Shown piece by piece: positions 21,841 through 33,949 of a DNA stretch of 64,000 nucleotides. The notes under the pieces were generated by a model. It had not been told where the DNA came from, ran no database searches, and was given only the letters and a program-made list of their open reading frames with translations. Numbering within the stretch: position 1 is the first letter of the stretch; each line of letters begins with the position of its first letter. Origin of the DNA: Dromiciops gliroides (lineage: Eukaryota > Chordata > Mammalia > Microbiotheria > Microbiotheriidae); contig NC_057862.1 of NCBI RefSeq assembly GCF_019393635.1, positions 267,420,441 to 267,484,440 on the forward strand, in the 5' to 3' direction. A program made the translations under genes and the position numbers.

Positions 21841-23351
21841 ATGAAGTTAGAAGCCAGACTATAGTTGAGAAGAGAAGAGGAAAGGAAGTGGAAGTACATA
21901 ATATATGACCTTCTCCTTGGAGTTTAGGCACAAAAAAGAGAAAATGTATGGGATTAGAGCTAGAGGAATTTTCATATCCTTATTTATAAAATGGGGCTTT
22001 CATATATATGAAACATTTTATAAATGAGGATATGAAAAACTTTTTCATCTATGCTGGAGGTCTGAGTTTCTTTCCTCATGAGTTCTTTGGTAGCTTTCAT
22101 CTATTTTCTCCTCTTATTTTCCCCTATTGCCCACTTCTAACTATCTCCCCTCTGATGGTAGTTTCCCTGGGTTTGAATGCCAGTGTCTTAACCTCCTTCC
22201 ACACTGGATAATTCATAATTCACCAGAGTATTTCTCTGTCCCACAGCACTTTTGGGGGAACAGAACTCCCTACCTCAATGTTGGGCTCTCTCTTTTAGGT
22301 TTAGTGGAGTACTCAGGAATAGATTGGACAGTTTGAAGCAGTAATACATTGGTGTTTTCTTTGAACAATCCTGAAATGTTATTAACTAACTTATAAAAAA
22401 GAACATTATGATCATATGAAGTTAATATAAGTATCTTATAAGTTGAATGTGTTTTATTTTAGCTAGTTTAAAATACTTAAAATAGTAATATTCTGTCCAG
22501 AAAAGTCAAGTATCTACCATTCTGGTTCTTACCACATAGTGTTGCAAACACAATACACACACACAGAAAATACATACACATATGTGTACATACATGCATG
22601 TGTGCACAGTCTGTCTCAATAGCATAGAGTGTCACCACGCTGGTGCTACTGCCACCAAGGTTGATTTCTGTTGTTTTGATTTTAGACTTCCAGGGCTCTG
22701 TGAGGAGGGAATAACAATTGGAATGTGAGGTTGAGCTCTATTTCAAGTCCATACATGTTCCCTGTTCCCTTTGTTCCTCAACTTTCCTGCAGAGGGCTTT
22801 TGCAGAATTCTGTCATGATGCTGTCCATTAAGACCCCAGCAAACTTCCACAATGTGGAACTCAGATCTACATGGAATTGGGAAAAGGTGGGGGAAGGGAG
22901 AGAGCAGAGATCAGAGTATGGGGTTGCATTCTGTCATTATTCAGTGAATCAGTTCAGATTGTGCAGATTTGCTACAAGGAGCATAGAAGAGGGACACTGA
23001 GCAAACTCAAGGAGGGCATTAATTCTTGAATTTTTAAAAACCTTCTTTTGGATTCCTGGTATCCTAGACCATGAAAAAAGTTGAAACTACTTTTGTGCTT
23101 AATTCCCATTTTGGAGATACCTGAGAAATATGAATCTGAGAAAATGTCTAAACCTCCATCTTGCTGATCATATATCATGAGTATTATTTTTTAATCCAAG
23201 TAAAGGATTTTACATTTATCCCTTAACTATTCCATTATTAAACTGCATCTTATTCTATGTAGCCCAGTTTTAACTATCCCTTTGAGGTTTGTGTCATTTG
23301 TAAATTTGATAAACACAAAATTACAGAGATGTTACTTCAGGTATTGTATTT
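21841..23351. other. Unassigned DNA
   Basis: No gene recognised. The stretch 22,000-22,330 is pyrimidine-rich with short open frames only; about 23,200-23,330 (AAAGGATTTTACATTTATCC, TTTGTAAATTTGATAAAC) resembles an old amniote interspersed repeat that I cannot name. Confidence 0.4.
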
Positions 23352-23500
23352 TTTTTTTTTTTTAGTGAGGCAATTGGGGTTAAGTGACTTGCCCAGGGTC
23401 ACACAGCTAGTTAAGTGTTAAGTGTCTGAGGCCGGATTTGAACTCAGGAACTCCTGACTCCAGGGCCGGTGCTCTATCCACTGCGCCACCTAGCTGCCCC
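23352..23500 (-). mobile_element. CORE-SINE
   Basis: Full minus-strand copy with a T tail; perfect target duplication CAGGTATTGTATTT at 23,338-23,351 and 23,501-23,514. Confidence 0.97.
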
Positions 23501-24480
23501 CAGGTATTGTATTTTATTTGTGGATACTGTATTTTGCTTCTTTTTTGTTTTGTTTTACAAATACCAGGTAATGAGGCTAGAAAATTAATTTTTAGCTAAA
23601 TGGGAGAAAGTGAAATTTATTGATATTATTTTTTTATTGTTGTAAATACTTGGAGGAGAGTTGTTATCAAACTTAATGGTGGCATAAATATGGTCTTTTT
23701 GAAACAGTATCAAATTTTAGAGGAAATTCTATTTAAGAATATACATGAAATCTCTATTATTATTAAATTGGAATAAAGCTAAATAAGTAAAACTTTAACT
23801 CCCAGCAGCTTCAATAATCAATAAGAACTATCCAAAACATCTTTTGATTTAAAGTCAAAGCTTTGGAAAACAAAATTCTTTTCTATTCAGTCATGGGCAT
23901 CCTTCTTGTGAAAAAAAAGGTTCTTAAATCATAGTTTTGGGAATTATTTTTTCCCTTAAACTTTGTTTTAAAATTTTTATGCCAATTCCTTTTTTCTGGA
24001 ACAAAAATGCTATACAGTTAACTAGGAGCCTCAATAGGTTTGAAAACATACATAAACTTTTATCAGATTTGCCAAAATTATTCCTCTTGTGCATGAAAGT
24101 GATTCTTTATGACTTATATAATTATCCTAGGTAGAAAAAAATCAGACCTAAGTTGAGTCAGATGCCATACTCCTATTGTCAAGATAGATCACAACTGTGA
24201 TCTATATCTTCTTTTAAAATGAAGGACAAAAAAAAAGAAGAAAAAGAAAAGAAAGAAATAAAAAATGAAGATGATGGTAAGAAGCCAGGAAGTTGCCTGA
24301 GCTCTCCCTAGTTTCCCTCAAAAATAATGTTAAATCAAGCCTCTAAATGGATTCTGGATCTACAGAACCTACAAAAAGATGGAGTGAAATAATCATCTCA
24401 CTTAAGATAACTTAGTAAGACTTTAGGAAATATCTGTCTTACTAAGACAAAAGAGGATCACAGACTGGTATAGAAAGTGT
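23501..24480. other. Unassigned AT-rich DNA with two small hairpins
   Basis: No gene seen. Inverted repeats: AGATAGATCACA paired with TGTGATCTATATCT at about 24,182-24,210 (very short loop), and CTTAGTAAGAC at 24,411-24,421 paired with GTCTTACTAAG at 24,436-24,446. An A-rich tract at 24,225-24,270 may be the tail of an unidentified retroposon. Confidence 0.4.
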
Positions 24481-26754
24481 CTGGGCAAGCCCCTGGGAGG
24501 CTCTTATCCACAGCACAGATCAGCAGCCAAGGCCCCATGGTCCTGGCACAGGAAGACTAGTGGCACAGAAGGCCAGTTGTAAGGCCTCCAGCCTCAAAGC
24601 AGAAGGCAAACTGTTAGCTGGAGAAACTCCCGCACAATGGGTACAACTAGACTGGATGTCCCTAGCACAGTAAGCAAACCATGAGTCCCTGAGGATGCAG
24701 TGTAGAAAGCCAATGAACATGCCCCTGGCCTCAAGCACAAGAAGCTTAGGACAATGCCCCCTGTGCCTGAGGAGCAGAGTTCAACTTCAAAAGTCATGAA
24801 ATAGGCTAAAATATGAGTAAGAAACAGTAAAGAATCCTGACCATATAAAAGCTACTATAGTGATGGAGAAGACCAAAACACAAACTCACAAGAGGACAAC
24901 ACTATCAAAATGCCTACATTCAAAGCCTCAAAGGGAAAGATAAATTTTTCTCAAGACCAAAAAGCCTTCTTGGAAGGTCTCAAAAAGGATTTGAACTCTC
25001 CCATAAAACAGAAATGGATGGCAGAGTGGATTAAAAACCAGAATCTTACAATATGTTGTTTATAAGAAACACATTCAAAGCAGAAAGATACATAGAGAGT
25101 AAAGGTAAAAGGCTGGAGCAAAATCTATTATGCTTTAGCTAAAGTTAAAAAAAAAGGCAGAGGTAGCAATCCTTATCTCAGACAAAACAAAAGCAAAAAT
25201 AGATCTATTTAAAAGAGATAAGGAAGGAAACTATATCTTGCTGAAAGGTACCACAGACAATGAATAAAGTAACATCAAAACTAAACATGTATTTTCTTAG
25301 AGGAAAAGTGAAGTGAGTTATAGGAAGAAATTGACAGCAAAATTATACTAATGGTAGACCTCAACCTCCCCCTCCCAGAACTAGATAAATCCAACTGCAA
25401 AACAAATAGGAAAGAAGGAGGTGAATAGAATTTTAGAAAAGTTAGATATGATAGACCTCTGGAGAAAATTGAATGGAGATAAAAATGAATGTACCTTTTT
25501 TCTCAGCAATACATGGCACCTACAAAAGATCTGACCATGTATTAGGGCATAAAAACCTCACAGTCAAATGCAGAAAGTTAGAAATAGTAAGCCCATCCTT
25601 TTCAGATCATGATACAATAAAAATTATGTGAAATAAATGGCCATGGAAAAATAGGAAAAGAAAAAATTGGAAACTAAATCTCATCTTAAAGAAAGACTGG
25701 GTCAAACAACAAATCATAGAAACAATCAATAATTTCATCAAATAGAATGGCAACAATGAGATGCTGCCAAGCAATTCATAGAGTCAATTTTAAATCTCTA
25801 AATGCCTACATGAATAAAACAGAGGAAGTGAAGATCAATAAATTGGGCATGCAACTAAAAAAGCTATAAAAAAGAACAAATGAAAAATCCTCAATTAAAT
25901 ACCAAACTGGAAGTTCTGAAAAGCAAAGGAGAGATTAATAAAAATTGAAAGTAAGAAAACTATTGAATTAATAAACAAAACTGAGTTGTCTTTATTTTAA
26001 AATAATAATAAAATAGATAAGCCTTTGGTTAATTTGATTAAAAACAAAGAAAGAAGAAAACCAAATTACCAGTATCAAAAATGAAAAGGATGAATGTACC
26101 ACCAATGAAGGGAAAATTAAATCAATAATTAGGAGCTATTTTCCCCAACTGTATGCCAGTAAATTTGACACTGGCAATCTAAATGAAATGAATTGATATT
26201 TACAAAAACATAAATTGCCCAGATTAACAGAAGAGGAAATAAAATACTTGAATAACCCCATTTTAGAAAAAGAAATTTAACAAGCCATGAATGAACTCCC
26301 TAAGAAAAATCTGAAAGGCCAGATGGATTTACAAGTGAATTCTGCCAAACATTTAAAGAACAATTAATTCCAATACTATATAAACTGTTTGGGAAAATAG
26401 GTGAAGGAGTGTTACCAAATTCCATTTATGACACAAATATGGTGCTGATACCTAAACCAGGAGGAGCCAAAACAAAAAAAGAAAATGATAGATCAATTTC
26501 CCTGATGAATATTGATGCAAGAATTCTAAATAAAATATTAGCAATACAATTACAGCAATTTATCATCAGGATAATACAGTATGAACAAATGTGACTTACA
26601 TCAGGAATGAAGAGCTGGTTCAATATTATAAAAAAAAATCAACATAATTGACCACATCAATAACAAAACTAACCAAAATCATATTATTATCTCAATAAAT
26701 GTAGAAAATTTTTTTGACAAAATATAGCACCCATTCCTATTAAAAACACTAGAG

Positions 26755-26890
26755 GGGGCAATTAGGTGGCACAGTGGATAAGTCAACAGCCCTGGATTCA
26801 GGAGGACCTGAGTTCAAATTTGGCCTCAGACACTTGACACTTACCAGCTGTGTGACCCTGGGCAAGTCACTTAACCCTCACTTGCCCCAC

Positions 26891-26927
<37 letters not shown>

Positions 26928-26928
26928 C
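26755..26928 (+). mobile_element. CORE-SINE with CA tail
   Basis: SINE body inserted in L1 RT; its A tail has expanded to about 15 CA units (26,894-26,925). CTAGAG lies on both sides. Confidence 0.93.
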
Positions 26929-27684
26929 TAGAGAGCATAGGAATAAATTGGTCTTTCCTTAAAATGATAAGCAGTATCTATCTAACACTATCAGCAAGTG
27001 TTATAAGTAAGTGGGATAATTTAGGAGAGTTCCCAATAAGATCAGGGGTGAAACAAGGATGGCCATTATCACCATTATTATTCAATATTGTACTAGGAAC
27101 ATCAGCCTTAGCAATAAGAGAAGAAAAGAAATTGAAGGAATTAGAGAATAGGCAAGGAAGAAACAAAACTATCACTCTTTGCAGATGGAATCAACAAAAA
27201 AACCCTACTTGAAACAATAACTTTAGCAAAGTTACAGGACATAAAATAAACCCACATAAATCACCAGCATTTCTATACACTACCAACAAAAGCCAGCAGA
27301 AAGAGATAGAAAGAGAAATTCCATTTAAAATAACTGTAGACAATTTGGGAGTGCACCTGCCTAGACAAATCCAGAAACTATATATAATATATAATAACAT
27401 AATTTTAAAACACTTCACAGAAACAAAATAAGAGCTAAACAATTGGAAAAATATCAATTGCTCATTGGTAGGTTAGGATAATATAATAAAAATGACAAGT
27501 CTATCTAAATCAATTTACTTATTCAGTGCCATACCAATCAAACTACCAAAAAAATTATTTTATAGAGCTAGAAAAAATAATAACAAAATTCATCTGGAAG
27601 AGCAAAAGGTCAAAGAATATAAATGGTATTAATGAAGAAATACAAAAGGAAGGTGGCCTAACTCTAAGATTTAAAACTATATCA

Positions 27685-27752
27685 GCACTGACCCTGGATT
27701 CAGGAGGACCTGAGTTCAAATCTGTCCTCAGACCCTTGACACTTACTAGCTC
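27685..27752 (+). mobile_element. CORE-SINE fragment
   Basis: Only the middle of the SINE (CCTGGATTCAGGAGGACC to CACTTACTAGCT) remains, without head or tail, at a point where L1 ORF2 sequence also jumps. It may mark a deletion through a former full SINE. Confidence 0.8.
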
Positions 27753-28061
27753 TCAATCTATGGAGAGGGGAAGAATTTATCACAAAACAAGAGATAGAGA
27801 ACATTATGAAATACAAAATGGATAAGTTTGATTACATTAAATTAAAAGGGTTTCTTGCACAAACAAAACATATGAAACGAAGATTAAAAGGATAGCAGAA
27901 ATCTGAGAAACAATCTTTATAGCAAGTGTCTTTGATAAAGAGCTCATTTCTCAAATATATAGAGAACTGAGCCAAAATTATAAGAAAACAAGTCTTTCCC
28001 CGATTGATAAATGGCAAAAGGATATGAATAAGTCATTTTCAAAGAAATTAAAGCTATCTAT

Positions 28062-28431
28062 TGTTAAAGGCTAAAATTCTAGCTAGTCTGTCTAAAAGAT
28101 CTAATGAGTGGTCGCCAATAAATTATAAGCTTTAGCAAGAGTTAGACTTTTAAGCATTTATTAAGGAGAATAAGAATTTGGTAAAGAGAGAAGAAAAGGC
28201 CTAGATTCCTATCTATTAAAGGGAGAGCGCATTTCTAGCTCCCTTCTCCACCAGCGTCCCCAGGAAAAGAGCGAGACAGAGCGCCTGGCTCCCCCTTCCT
28301 CCTCCCACCAGTAAATGTCACTTCCTGATGCCAAAGAAAAGCCGCATGGCCTTGCCCTCAAAGACCTTCCTTTCATGGAGGAGCTTTTCTACAGTAAGTC
28401 TCCAGCAGGTGGCGTCATTACAATCATTACA
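28062..28431 (-). mobile_element. Solo retroviral LTR, 370 bp
   Basis: On the minus strand it starts TGTAATGATT and ends TTTAGCCTTTAACA, with an AATAAA signal at about 28,164. It is bounded by a perfect 4-bp duplication CTAT (28,058-28,061 and 28,432-28,435), and the L1 reads continuously across once the insert and one CTAT are removed. No internal region: a solo LTR. It is less GC-poor than the flanks (GCGCTCTGTCTCGCTC on the minus strand). Younger than the host L1. Confidence 0.88.
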
Positions 28432-29294
28432 CTATAGTCATATGAAAAAACCAGTATTGATTAGAGAGATGAAAAATTAAAAATACCTCACACCTATCAG
28501 ATTGGATAATTTGACAAAAAAGGAAAATGATAAATGTTGGAGAAGATATGGGAAAATTGGAACACTGATGCATTATTAGTGGAGTTGTGAACTGATCTAA
28601 CCATTCTGGACAGCAATTTGGAACAATGCCTAAATGGCTATAAAACTGTGCATACCCTTTGACCCAGCAATATCAATACTAGGTCTGTATCCCAAAGAGA
28701 TCATAAAAAAGGGGAAATGACCCATGTGTGCAAAAATATTTATAGCATCTCCTGTTGTGGTGGCAAAAAGAAAATTGGAAATTAAGGGAATGCCCACCAA
28801 TTGGGGAATGGCTGGTTACAGAAACACCTGGAAAGACTTACATGAACTGATGCTAGGTGAAGTGAGCAGAACTAGAAGAACATTATACACAGTAATAGCA
28901 ACATTGTGTAATGATCAACTATGATAGACTTAGGTCTTCTCAAGCAATACAATGATCCAAGACAATTCCAAAAGACTCAGGAAAATGCTATCCATATCCA
29001 GAGAAAGAACTGTGGAGTCTGAAAGCAGATGGGGGCATACTATCCCCCCTTTTTTGTTTTTTTTTCCCCTTTTTCATGGTTTTCCCCTTTTGTTCTGATT
29101 TTTCTTTCACAACATGACTAATGTGGAAATGTTTAACATGATTGTATTTTATATCCTATATCAGATTGCTTGCTGTCTTGGAGAGGAGAAAGGGAAGGAA
29201 AAGAGGGAGAAAAATTTGGAATGCAAAATCTTAAAAAAAGAATGTCAAAAACTATCTTTACATGTAGTTGGGAAAAACAAAAAAACAACTTCAA

Positions 29295-29440
29295 GGGGCA
29301 GCTAGGTGGTGCAGTGGATAGAGAACTCAGGCCTTGGATTCAGGAGGGCCTGAGTTCAAATCTGGCCTCAGACACTTGCTGTATGACCCTGGGCAAGTCA
29401 CTTAACCCTCATTGCTCCACAAAAAACAAACAAAAAAAAC
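29295..29440 (+). mobile_element. CORE-SINE at the L1 3' end
   Basis: SINE placed directly behind the L1 tail (AACAACTTCAAG), slightly shortened in its core; A-rich tail to about 29,440. Confidence 0.93.
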
Positions 29441-29460
29441 CTATTAAGCAATAAATAAAT

Positions 29461-29545
29461 GAATAATGGATGGATGGATGGGTGGATGGATAAATGAATG
29501 AATGAATGAATGAATGAATGAATGAATGAATGAATGAATGAATAA
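29461..29545. repeat. GGAT/GAAT tetranucleotide repeat
   Basis: GGAT units change into about 13 GAAT units and then a purine-rich tract. Confidence 0.9.
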
Positions 29546-30250
29546 GGCAAAAGAAAGAAGAGAGAGGGGGGAGATAAAGAAGAACAAAAAAAGAAGAAAA
29601 TGAAGGGCCCAGATTAATAGGTCACATAGCTAAAAGGATTGGGACATTAGAAAATTTCTCTAATCACCACTAATTTGAAGGAAGGAAGGAAGGAAGAAAT
29701 GGGAGAAATAATTATTAATAATCTATATCATAAGGTATCCAGTGTTCTCCCCTTCTTTGTTAGTCCTTATTCCACCACCCCCAATCCAAAGACAAGTTCT
29801 CCTTGAAAGTAAGATTCCTCTGAGTCAAACCAAACTCAGGCTTACAGAGGAATGTTGGTTAGAGACAGATTCTTTTGTCTGGATAGCTAAAGGATTTTAT
29901 TGATGAGATTAAACCATACCTAGATAGAAACTATTTGGGGTGAGGGTCCACATAACTTCTCTGATGTCATTTAAGTAATGTATCCCTGGACTTCATTTTA
30001 TCACAACTCATCTCCAGTCATGTCAATCAATTAAATTTGATTGTTGTTAACCAATTAGATTTGATTGCAATGTGATAGACCAGCTACAGTTAGAAGGGTA
30101 AATGAACTAGGACTCCATTGCCATTAGGGGTCTTTGGTCTGAGAGATATGGCCATATGACCATCCTTTTATTTATAATCTGCTGGCCTATTAATAAAAAT
30201 TATTAAATTACCCAGAAACTATGTCTCATATTTTTTAATTAAGAAAGGCA
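29546..30250. other. Unassigned DNA, possible LTR-derived segment
   Basis: No gene. From about 29,800 to 30,226 the sequence carries an AATAAA at about 30,191 and ends TATGTCTCA in a way that recalls the R-U5 end of an LTR, but no paired end or target duplication was found. Confidence 0.3.
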
Positions 30251-30257
30251 AGCAGGA

Positions 30258-30390
30258 AGAAAGGAAGGAAGGAAGGAAGGAAGGAAGGAAGGAAGGAAGG
30301 AAGGAAGGAAGGAAGGAAGGAAGGAAGGAAGGAAGGAAGGAAGGAAGGAAGGAAGGAAGGAAGGAAGGAAGGAAGGAAGGAAGGAAGGAA
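30258..30390. repeat. (GGAA)n microsatellite, about 33 units
   Basis: About 133 bases of uninterrupted AAGG/GGAA units, the longest pure tetranucleotide array in the window. Confidence 0.97.
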
Positions 30391-31800
30391 TCTGCAGCAA
30401 AGGTAGAACATTCATTGCTGTCTCAGGCCAAGAAACTAAGAATTAACAATGGAGAATGTTCTTCCCTAACAAGCTTACTCAGCACCCCTCACCACTAGCC
30501 TCTATCCTCTGGATGGACACAGGATCAGACTCACTAGCTTATTTATTGCTGGCTATGGAACCTACTCAATAATTATTCTCCTGCTGCTACAGCAATAAGC
30601 TACATATCTCAACTCTGCCCAGCCACTTGTGAAAAAAGAGGAGGTTTAGAGGAGGAGCTATGCTCTGCCTGGAGCAGCACTCAGTCAGAGAATTAAAGAA
30701 TAGAATGAACTGTGGTAGGACACCAGCATATGAGGAATGAAATGGGCCTGAAGGAAAGGGCAATGGCACCAACTAAATGCCAGTCCCTTAACCTCCAGAC
30801 ACTTGGAACAGGAAATGAGGTTGCTAAAAAGTGAATTTCCCTATATGGGAGGGGCCTGATATTTTTGAGGTTCAGTCCCTAGGGTAAATCCGCCATCACC
30901 TACAGGACTTTGTCTTTCATCAGATATTGACTCAATTTCCTTTGTTTTGCAATATTTATTTATAGATGTAAGAAGCATTTTAAATGTCTCAGTAGCCATC
31001 TTCCCGTCTGTATTTTCCTTGTTGTCTTATCTGTTTGTGCTCCAGGTTTTTAACTGAGATTTCTCCCTCCTGAGATCTCTAGTAGTTTTAATCTTGGTGG
31101 TAACTACTTTAATCTATTTTAAATACTTTTATTTTAAATTCTAATATGACTTAAGTCCTCTTAGTTGTAGGATTTAGTAGTTTTCATCTATTTTAATCTT
31201 GATTAAAACTACTAAATAAGAAAAAAACTATTATGTGGTTTTCTGAGAGGGAGCAGGTAGAGTAAAACCAGGGGCAATTTAGGCAATGTAGAACAAAAGA
31301 TATCAATAAAAATTATTTTAAAAAAAAGAAAATGAAAGGTACAATCTTGGTACCTTTGATGATGATGCACATTGTTTAACTCATGGTAGAAATGGAGGGA
31401 TCTATTGAAGTGAAATATTGTATTCACTGTCAGACAAGGTCATTTTGTTGGTTTTGCTCACCTGTTTTTCTTTATTACAACTCTCAAAAGAATTACCTAG
31501 AACACCACATTTTATTCCAATGTAAAAAAAATATTCATTTAGCATTTTTCTAAAGGAAGCATGGCTCTGTTTGAAAAAAAAGAAATGTCTAGAAATGTCT
31601 CATGCCCTCAAATATATATCTCTGCTAAGACATTTTAAAATAGCATTTATAGAAATCATGAACAATGACCTGTGCTAAGTGCTACAGATATAAAGGCAAA
31701 AGACCATCTCTGTTCTCATAGTCTAATGATTAACTAGGCAATTGGGTGAAAATAGTATCTTTTACAGTAATAGGAAAATTTTGGATATGTTGAGTTTGTG
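30391..31800. other. Unassigned DNA
   Basis: No gene recognised. About 31,235-31,330 ends in AATAAAAATTATTTTAAAAAAAAG, like the tail of an unidentified retroposon; about 31,655-31,740 (CTGTGCTAAGTGCTACAGAT) resembles a dispersed mammalian repeat. Short frames here show no domains. Confidence 0.4.
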
Positions 31801-31827
31801 CACATGTGTGCGCGCACACACACACAC

Positions 31828-31965
31828 ACACAAAATAAACTTCATTGGCTCCCTATCAGCTTTAAAATCAAATGTAAAATACTCTATTTAGCACTGAAAG
31901 TCCTGCAAACCTTGCTCTTTCTTATCTTTACAATATTTTTACACTTTATTCCTGCTTTGTGCTGG
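31828..31965 (+). mobile_element. L2 LINE fragment
   Basis: AACTTCATTGGCTCCCTATC and ATCAAATGTAAAATACTCT match the L2 3' region seen better at 37,060-37,120 (CAGTGGCTTCCTATTGC). A CA run precedes both copies. Confidence 0.7.
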
Positions 31966-33584
31966 CCTGACTTAGGATTGTACTTAGTCAGTTTAGGTTT
32001 AATATTGGAATAAAATGTGATGTTCTGAGGTTATTCATCAGTTAACAACATTGACTTAGCTGTAGCAGGAGGACAAAAAAGAAAAGCACTGAGGAAACAT
32101 CTAATTGACTCAGCTAGGTGATGTTCCTGTACCTGAGATTCTCATCTTGGTCAACCCTTACCTCTGATATGCAAGAAGTCTAAAATAGTCAGTGCTAAAG
32201 GAGGAAAAGAAAAACTAAAACAGAAACACAGTGAAAACAAAGCAAACAATTTCAGAGCTCCTTGAAGGAATTCTAAGAAGGACCCTGTCCTAGATCTAAA
32301 TGATTAGTGGGTGTTGCCAAATTTTTACAGTTCACGGTACAAGAGCAGCACCAGGAACATTGGGGCTACAAAGATGATCATACTTCCTGCGTAGTTACTG
32401 ATCCTCATCACAGGTAAGGGATAATTGCCCAGGATCAACACTCCCCTAGGAGACCCAGGAGACAGGATAGAAGAATTACAAAATCTTTGCCACATGAAAG
32501 ATCTCTGAGGGATTCCCCCCTGTTTTGGGAACTAGGTAGACACTTTCACCTCCCCCTTGTTTCTAGAAAGCAATCTCCTTCCCAACAATGCCCCCCTCTT
32601 AGTCTTCTAAGTCTTCCTTGGGGATTTGTATTGGCAGCAATGTAGAGGGGCCAATCAGTTCCTTATTAGAGTAAGCAATAGACAACCATAAGTTAGCCTT
32701 TTGCCATTGAAGATGCCATTAATCATTCCTCTGTCATTGCTCTGCCACTGTGCTTGGCAGCCACCCTGATTTCCAGCGCTATTAAGGTCTGTGTCTGTGC
32801 CTACTAGCTACCACCACCAAGACTCACATCTTCATCAACTGCCAGCTCTGTCACCATCAATAGCTACCCTCCTTCACCACCCCTTCCATGTAGGCCAAGT
32901 ACCACTACTAGGGGTCTTAGTACTATGTCCTATGCTGAGAAATAATGTTGCTACAGGCCTTAATAATATATTACTTCTGGAATCTGCTTTTCATGGCAGG
33001 TCTAACTTTGTCCCCCTATGTTTCATGCTTAGGACTGCTTCACCCCTGTGCTGCCATTACTCTCCTGTGCTTGGCAGGAATACTATGAGTGTTACTGCTC
33101 CTGCCAGGACCTGACCACTCCAGTGCTGGGTGCCATTCCTACAGGCTTGAGTGACACTGCCTTGGTGGGTCCACCACAATTGACGAGGTCAAAACTCCAA
33201 AAGATTATGCTCCATCATGCTGGGGATTGTGTTCCCCTTCCTGTAAAATGCTAACTGCTTGAATGTAGGAAGTTCCTCCTGCCACCACTCAGCCCCAATA
33301 TGGAAATATTCAAGGATTCATTTCTAGGTAATGCTGCCAATCATACTTATCAACACATGAGAGACATTTTAAGAACCTGTCTTTATTATGCTCAGCATAG
33401 ATTCAGGATATTTAAAATTTATCACTGATTGCAAAATAAAGTTTTCCCAAGGTTTATATAGTTTCCAATTATATCAGAGAAAAAAGAAAGATACAGTTAA
33501 AATTTATATTCCAAATACGTGCTTATAAAATTTATAGTAGACTAATGGAGAGAGGAAGTTAACATGTTGAAAAATAACAGGAGT
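31966..33584. other. Unassigned DNA of mixed composition
   Basis: Less AT-rich than its neighbours but without a recognised gene. A 107-codon plus-strand frame at 32,791-33,114 and a 68-codon frame overlapping it are low-complexity (histidine, serine, proline-rich) and have no known domain. On the minus strand 32,325-32,408 encodes a 27-residue hydrophobic peptide (see findings). Confidence 0.4.
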
Positions 33585-33738
33585 ATGGGGGCAGCTAGGT
33601 GGCCCAGTGGATAAAGCACTGGGCCTGGATTCAGGAGGACCTGAGTTCAAATCTGGCCTCAGACACTTGACACATAATAGCTGTGTGACCCTGGGCAAAT
33701 CACTTAACCCCCATTGCCCCGCAAAATAAATAAATGAA

Positions 33739-33769
<31 letters not shown>
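33585..33769 (+). mobile_element. CORE-SINE with TAAA tail
   Basis: Full copy; the tail is an AAAT array of about 12 units. Flanking duplication AAAATAACAGGAG (ends at 33,584, repeated to 33,784). Confidence 0.95.
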
Positions 33770-33777
<8 letters not shown>

Positions 33778-33949
33778 CAGGAGAAAAACTATATCAGACC
33801 AAGTTATAAATTGATTTAAAAAAACAAAACAAAACCCAACATAGAGAAGAGAAAGGAATTTATAGCTGGCTAATGGTTATCTTTAAACTGGGCCAGAAAT
33901 TCCTTTACCTCTAACAAGTTAATCATCTTGAATTAAATTATTAGAATTT

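Larger units (their letters stand above)
24481..29290 (+). mobile_element. L1 with 5' UTR and long ORF2; most of ORF1 missing
   Basis: 5' UTR about 24,481-24,810, with repeated phrases around GGCACAGGAAG and AGCACAGTAAGC. ORF1 starts near 24,812 but breaks off at about 24,995 and is fused to ORF2 a few codons after its start (SPIKQKWMAEWIKNQNLTICCL). ORF2 then runs through endonuclease (RKLEIVSPSFSDHDTIKI) and RT ([62 protein letters not shown]) to the C-terminal region (about 28,445-28,930) and a 3' UTR ending near 29,290. Interrupted by SINE sequence at 26,755 and 27,685 and by a solo LTR at 28,062. Many frame breaks. Confidence 0.88.

Noticed and set aside
30258-30390. Repeat array as CRISPR-like
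   Set aside because: Pure tetranucleotide units without spacers, in a mammalian genome.
32791-33254. 107- and 68-codon plus-strand frames
   Set aside because: Histidine, proline and serine-rich low-complexity translation without domain; overlapping frames of similar quality suggest chance.
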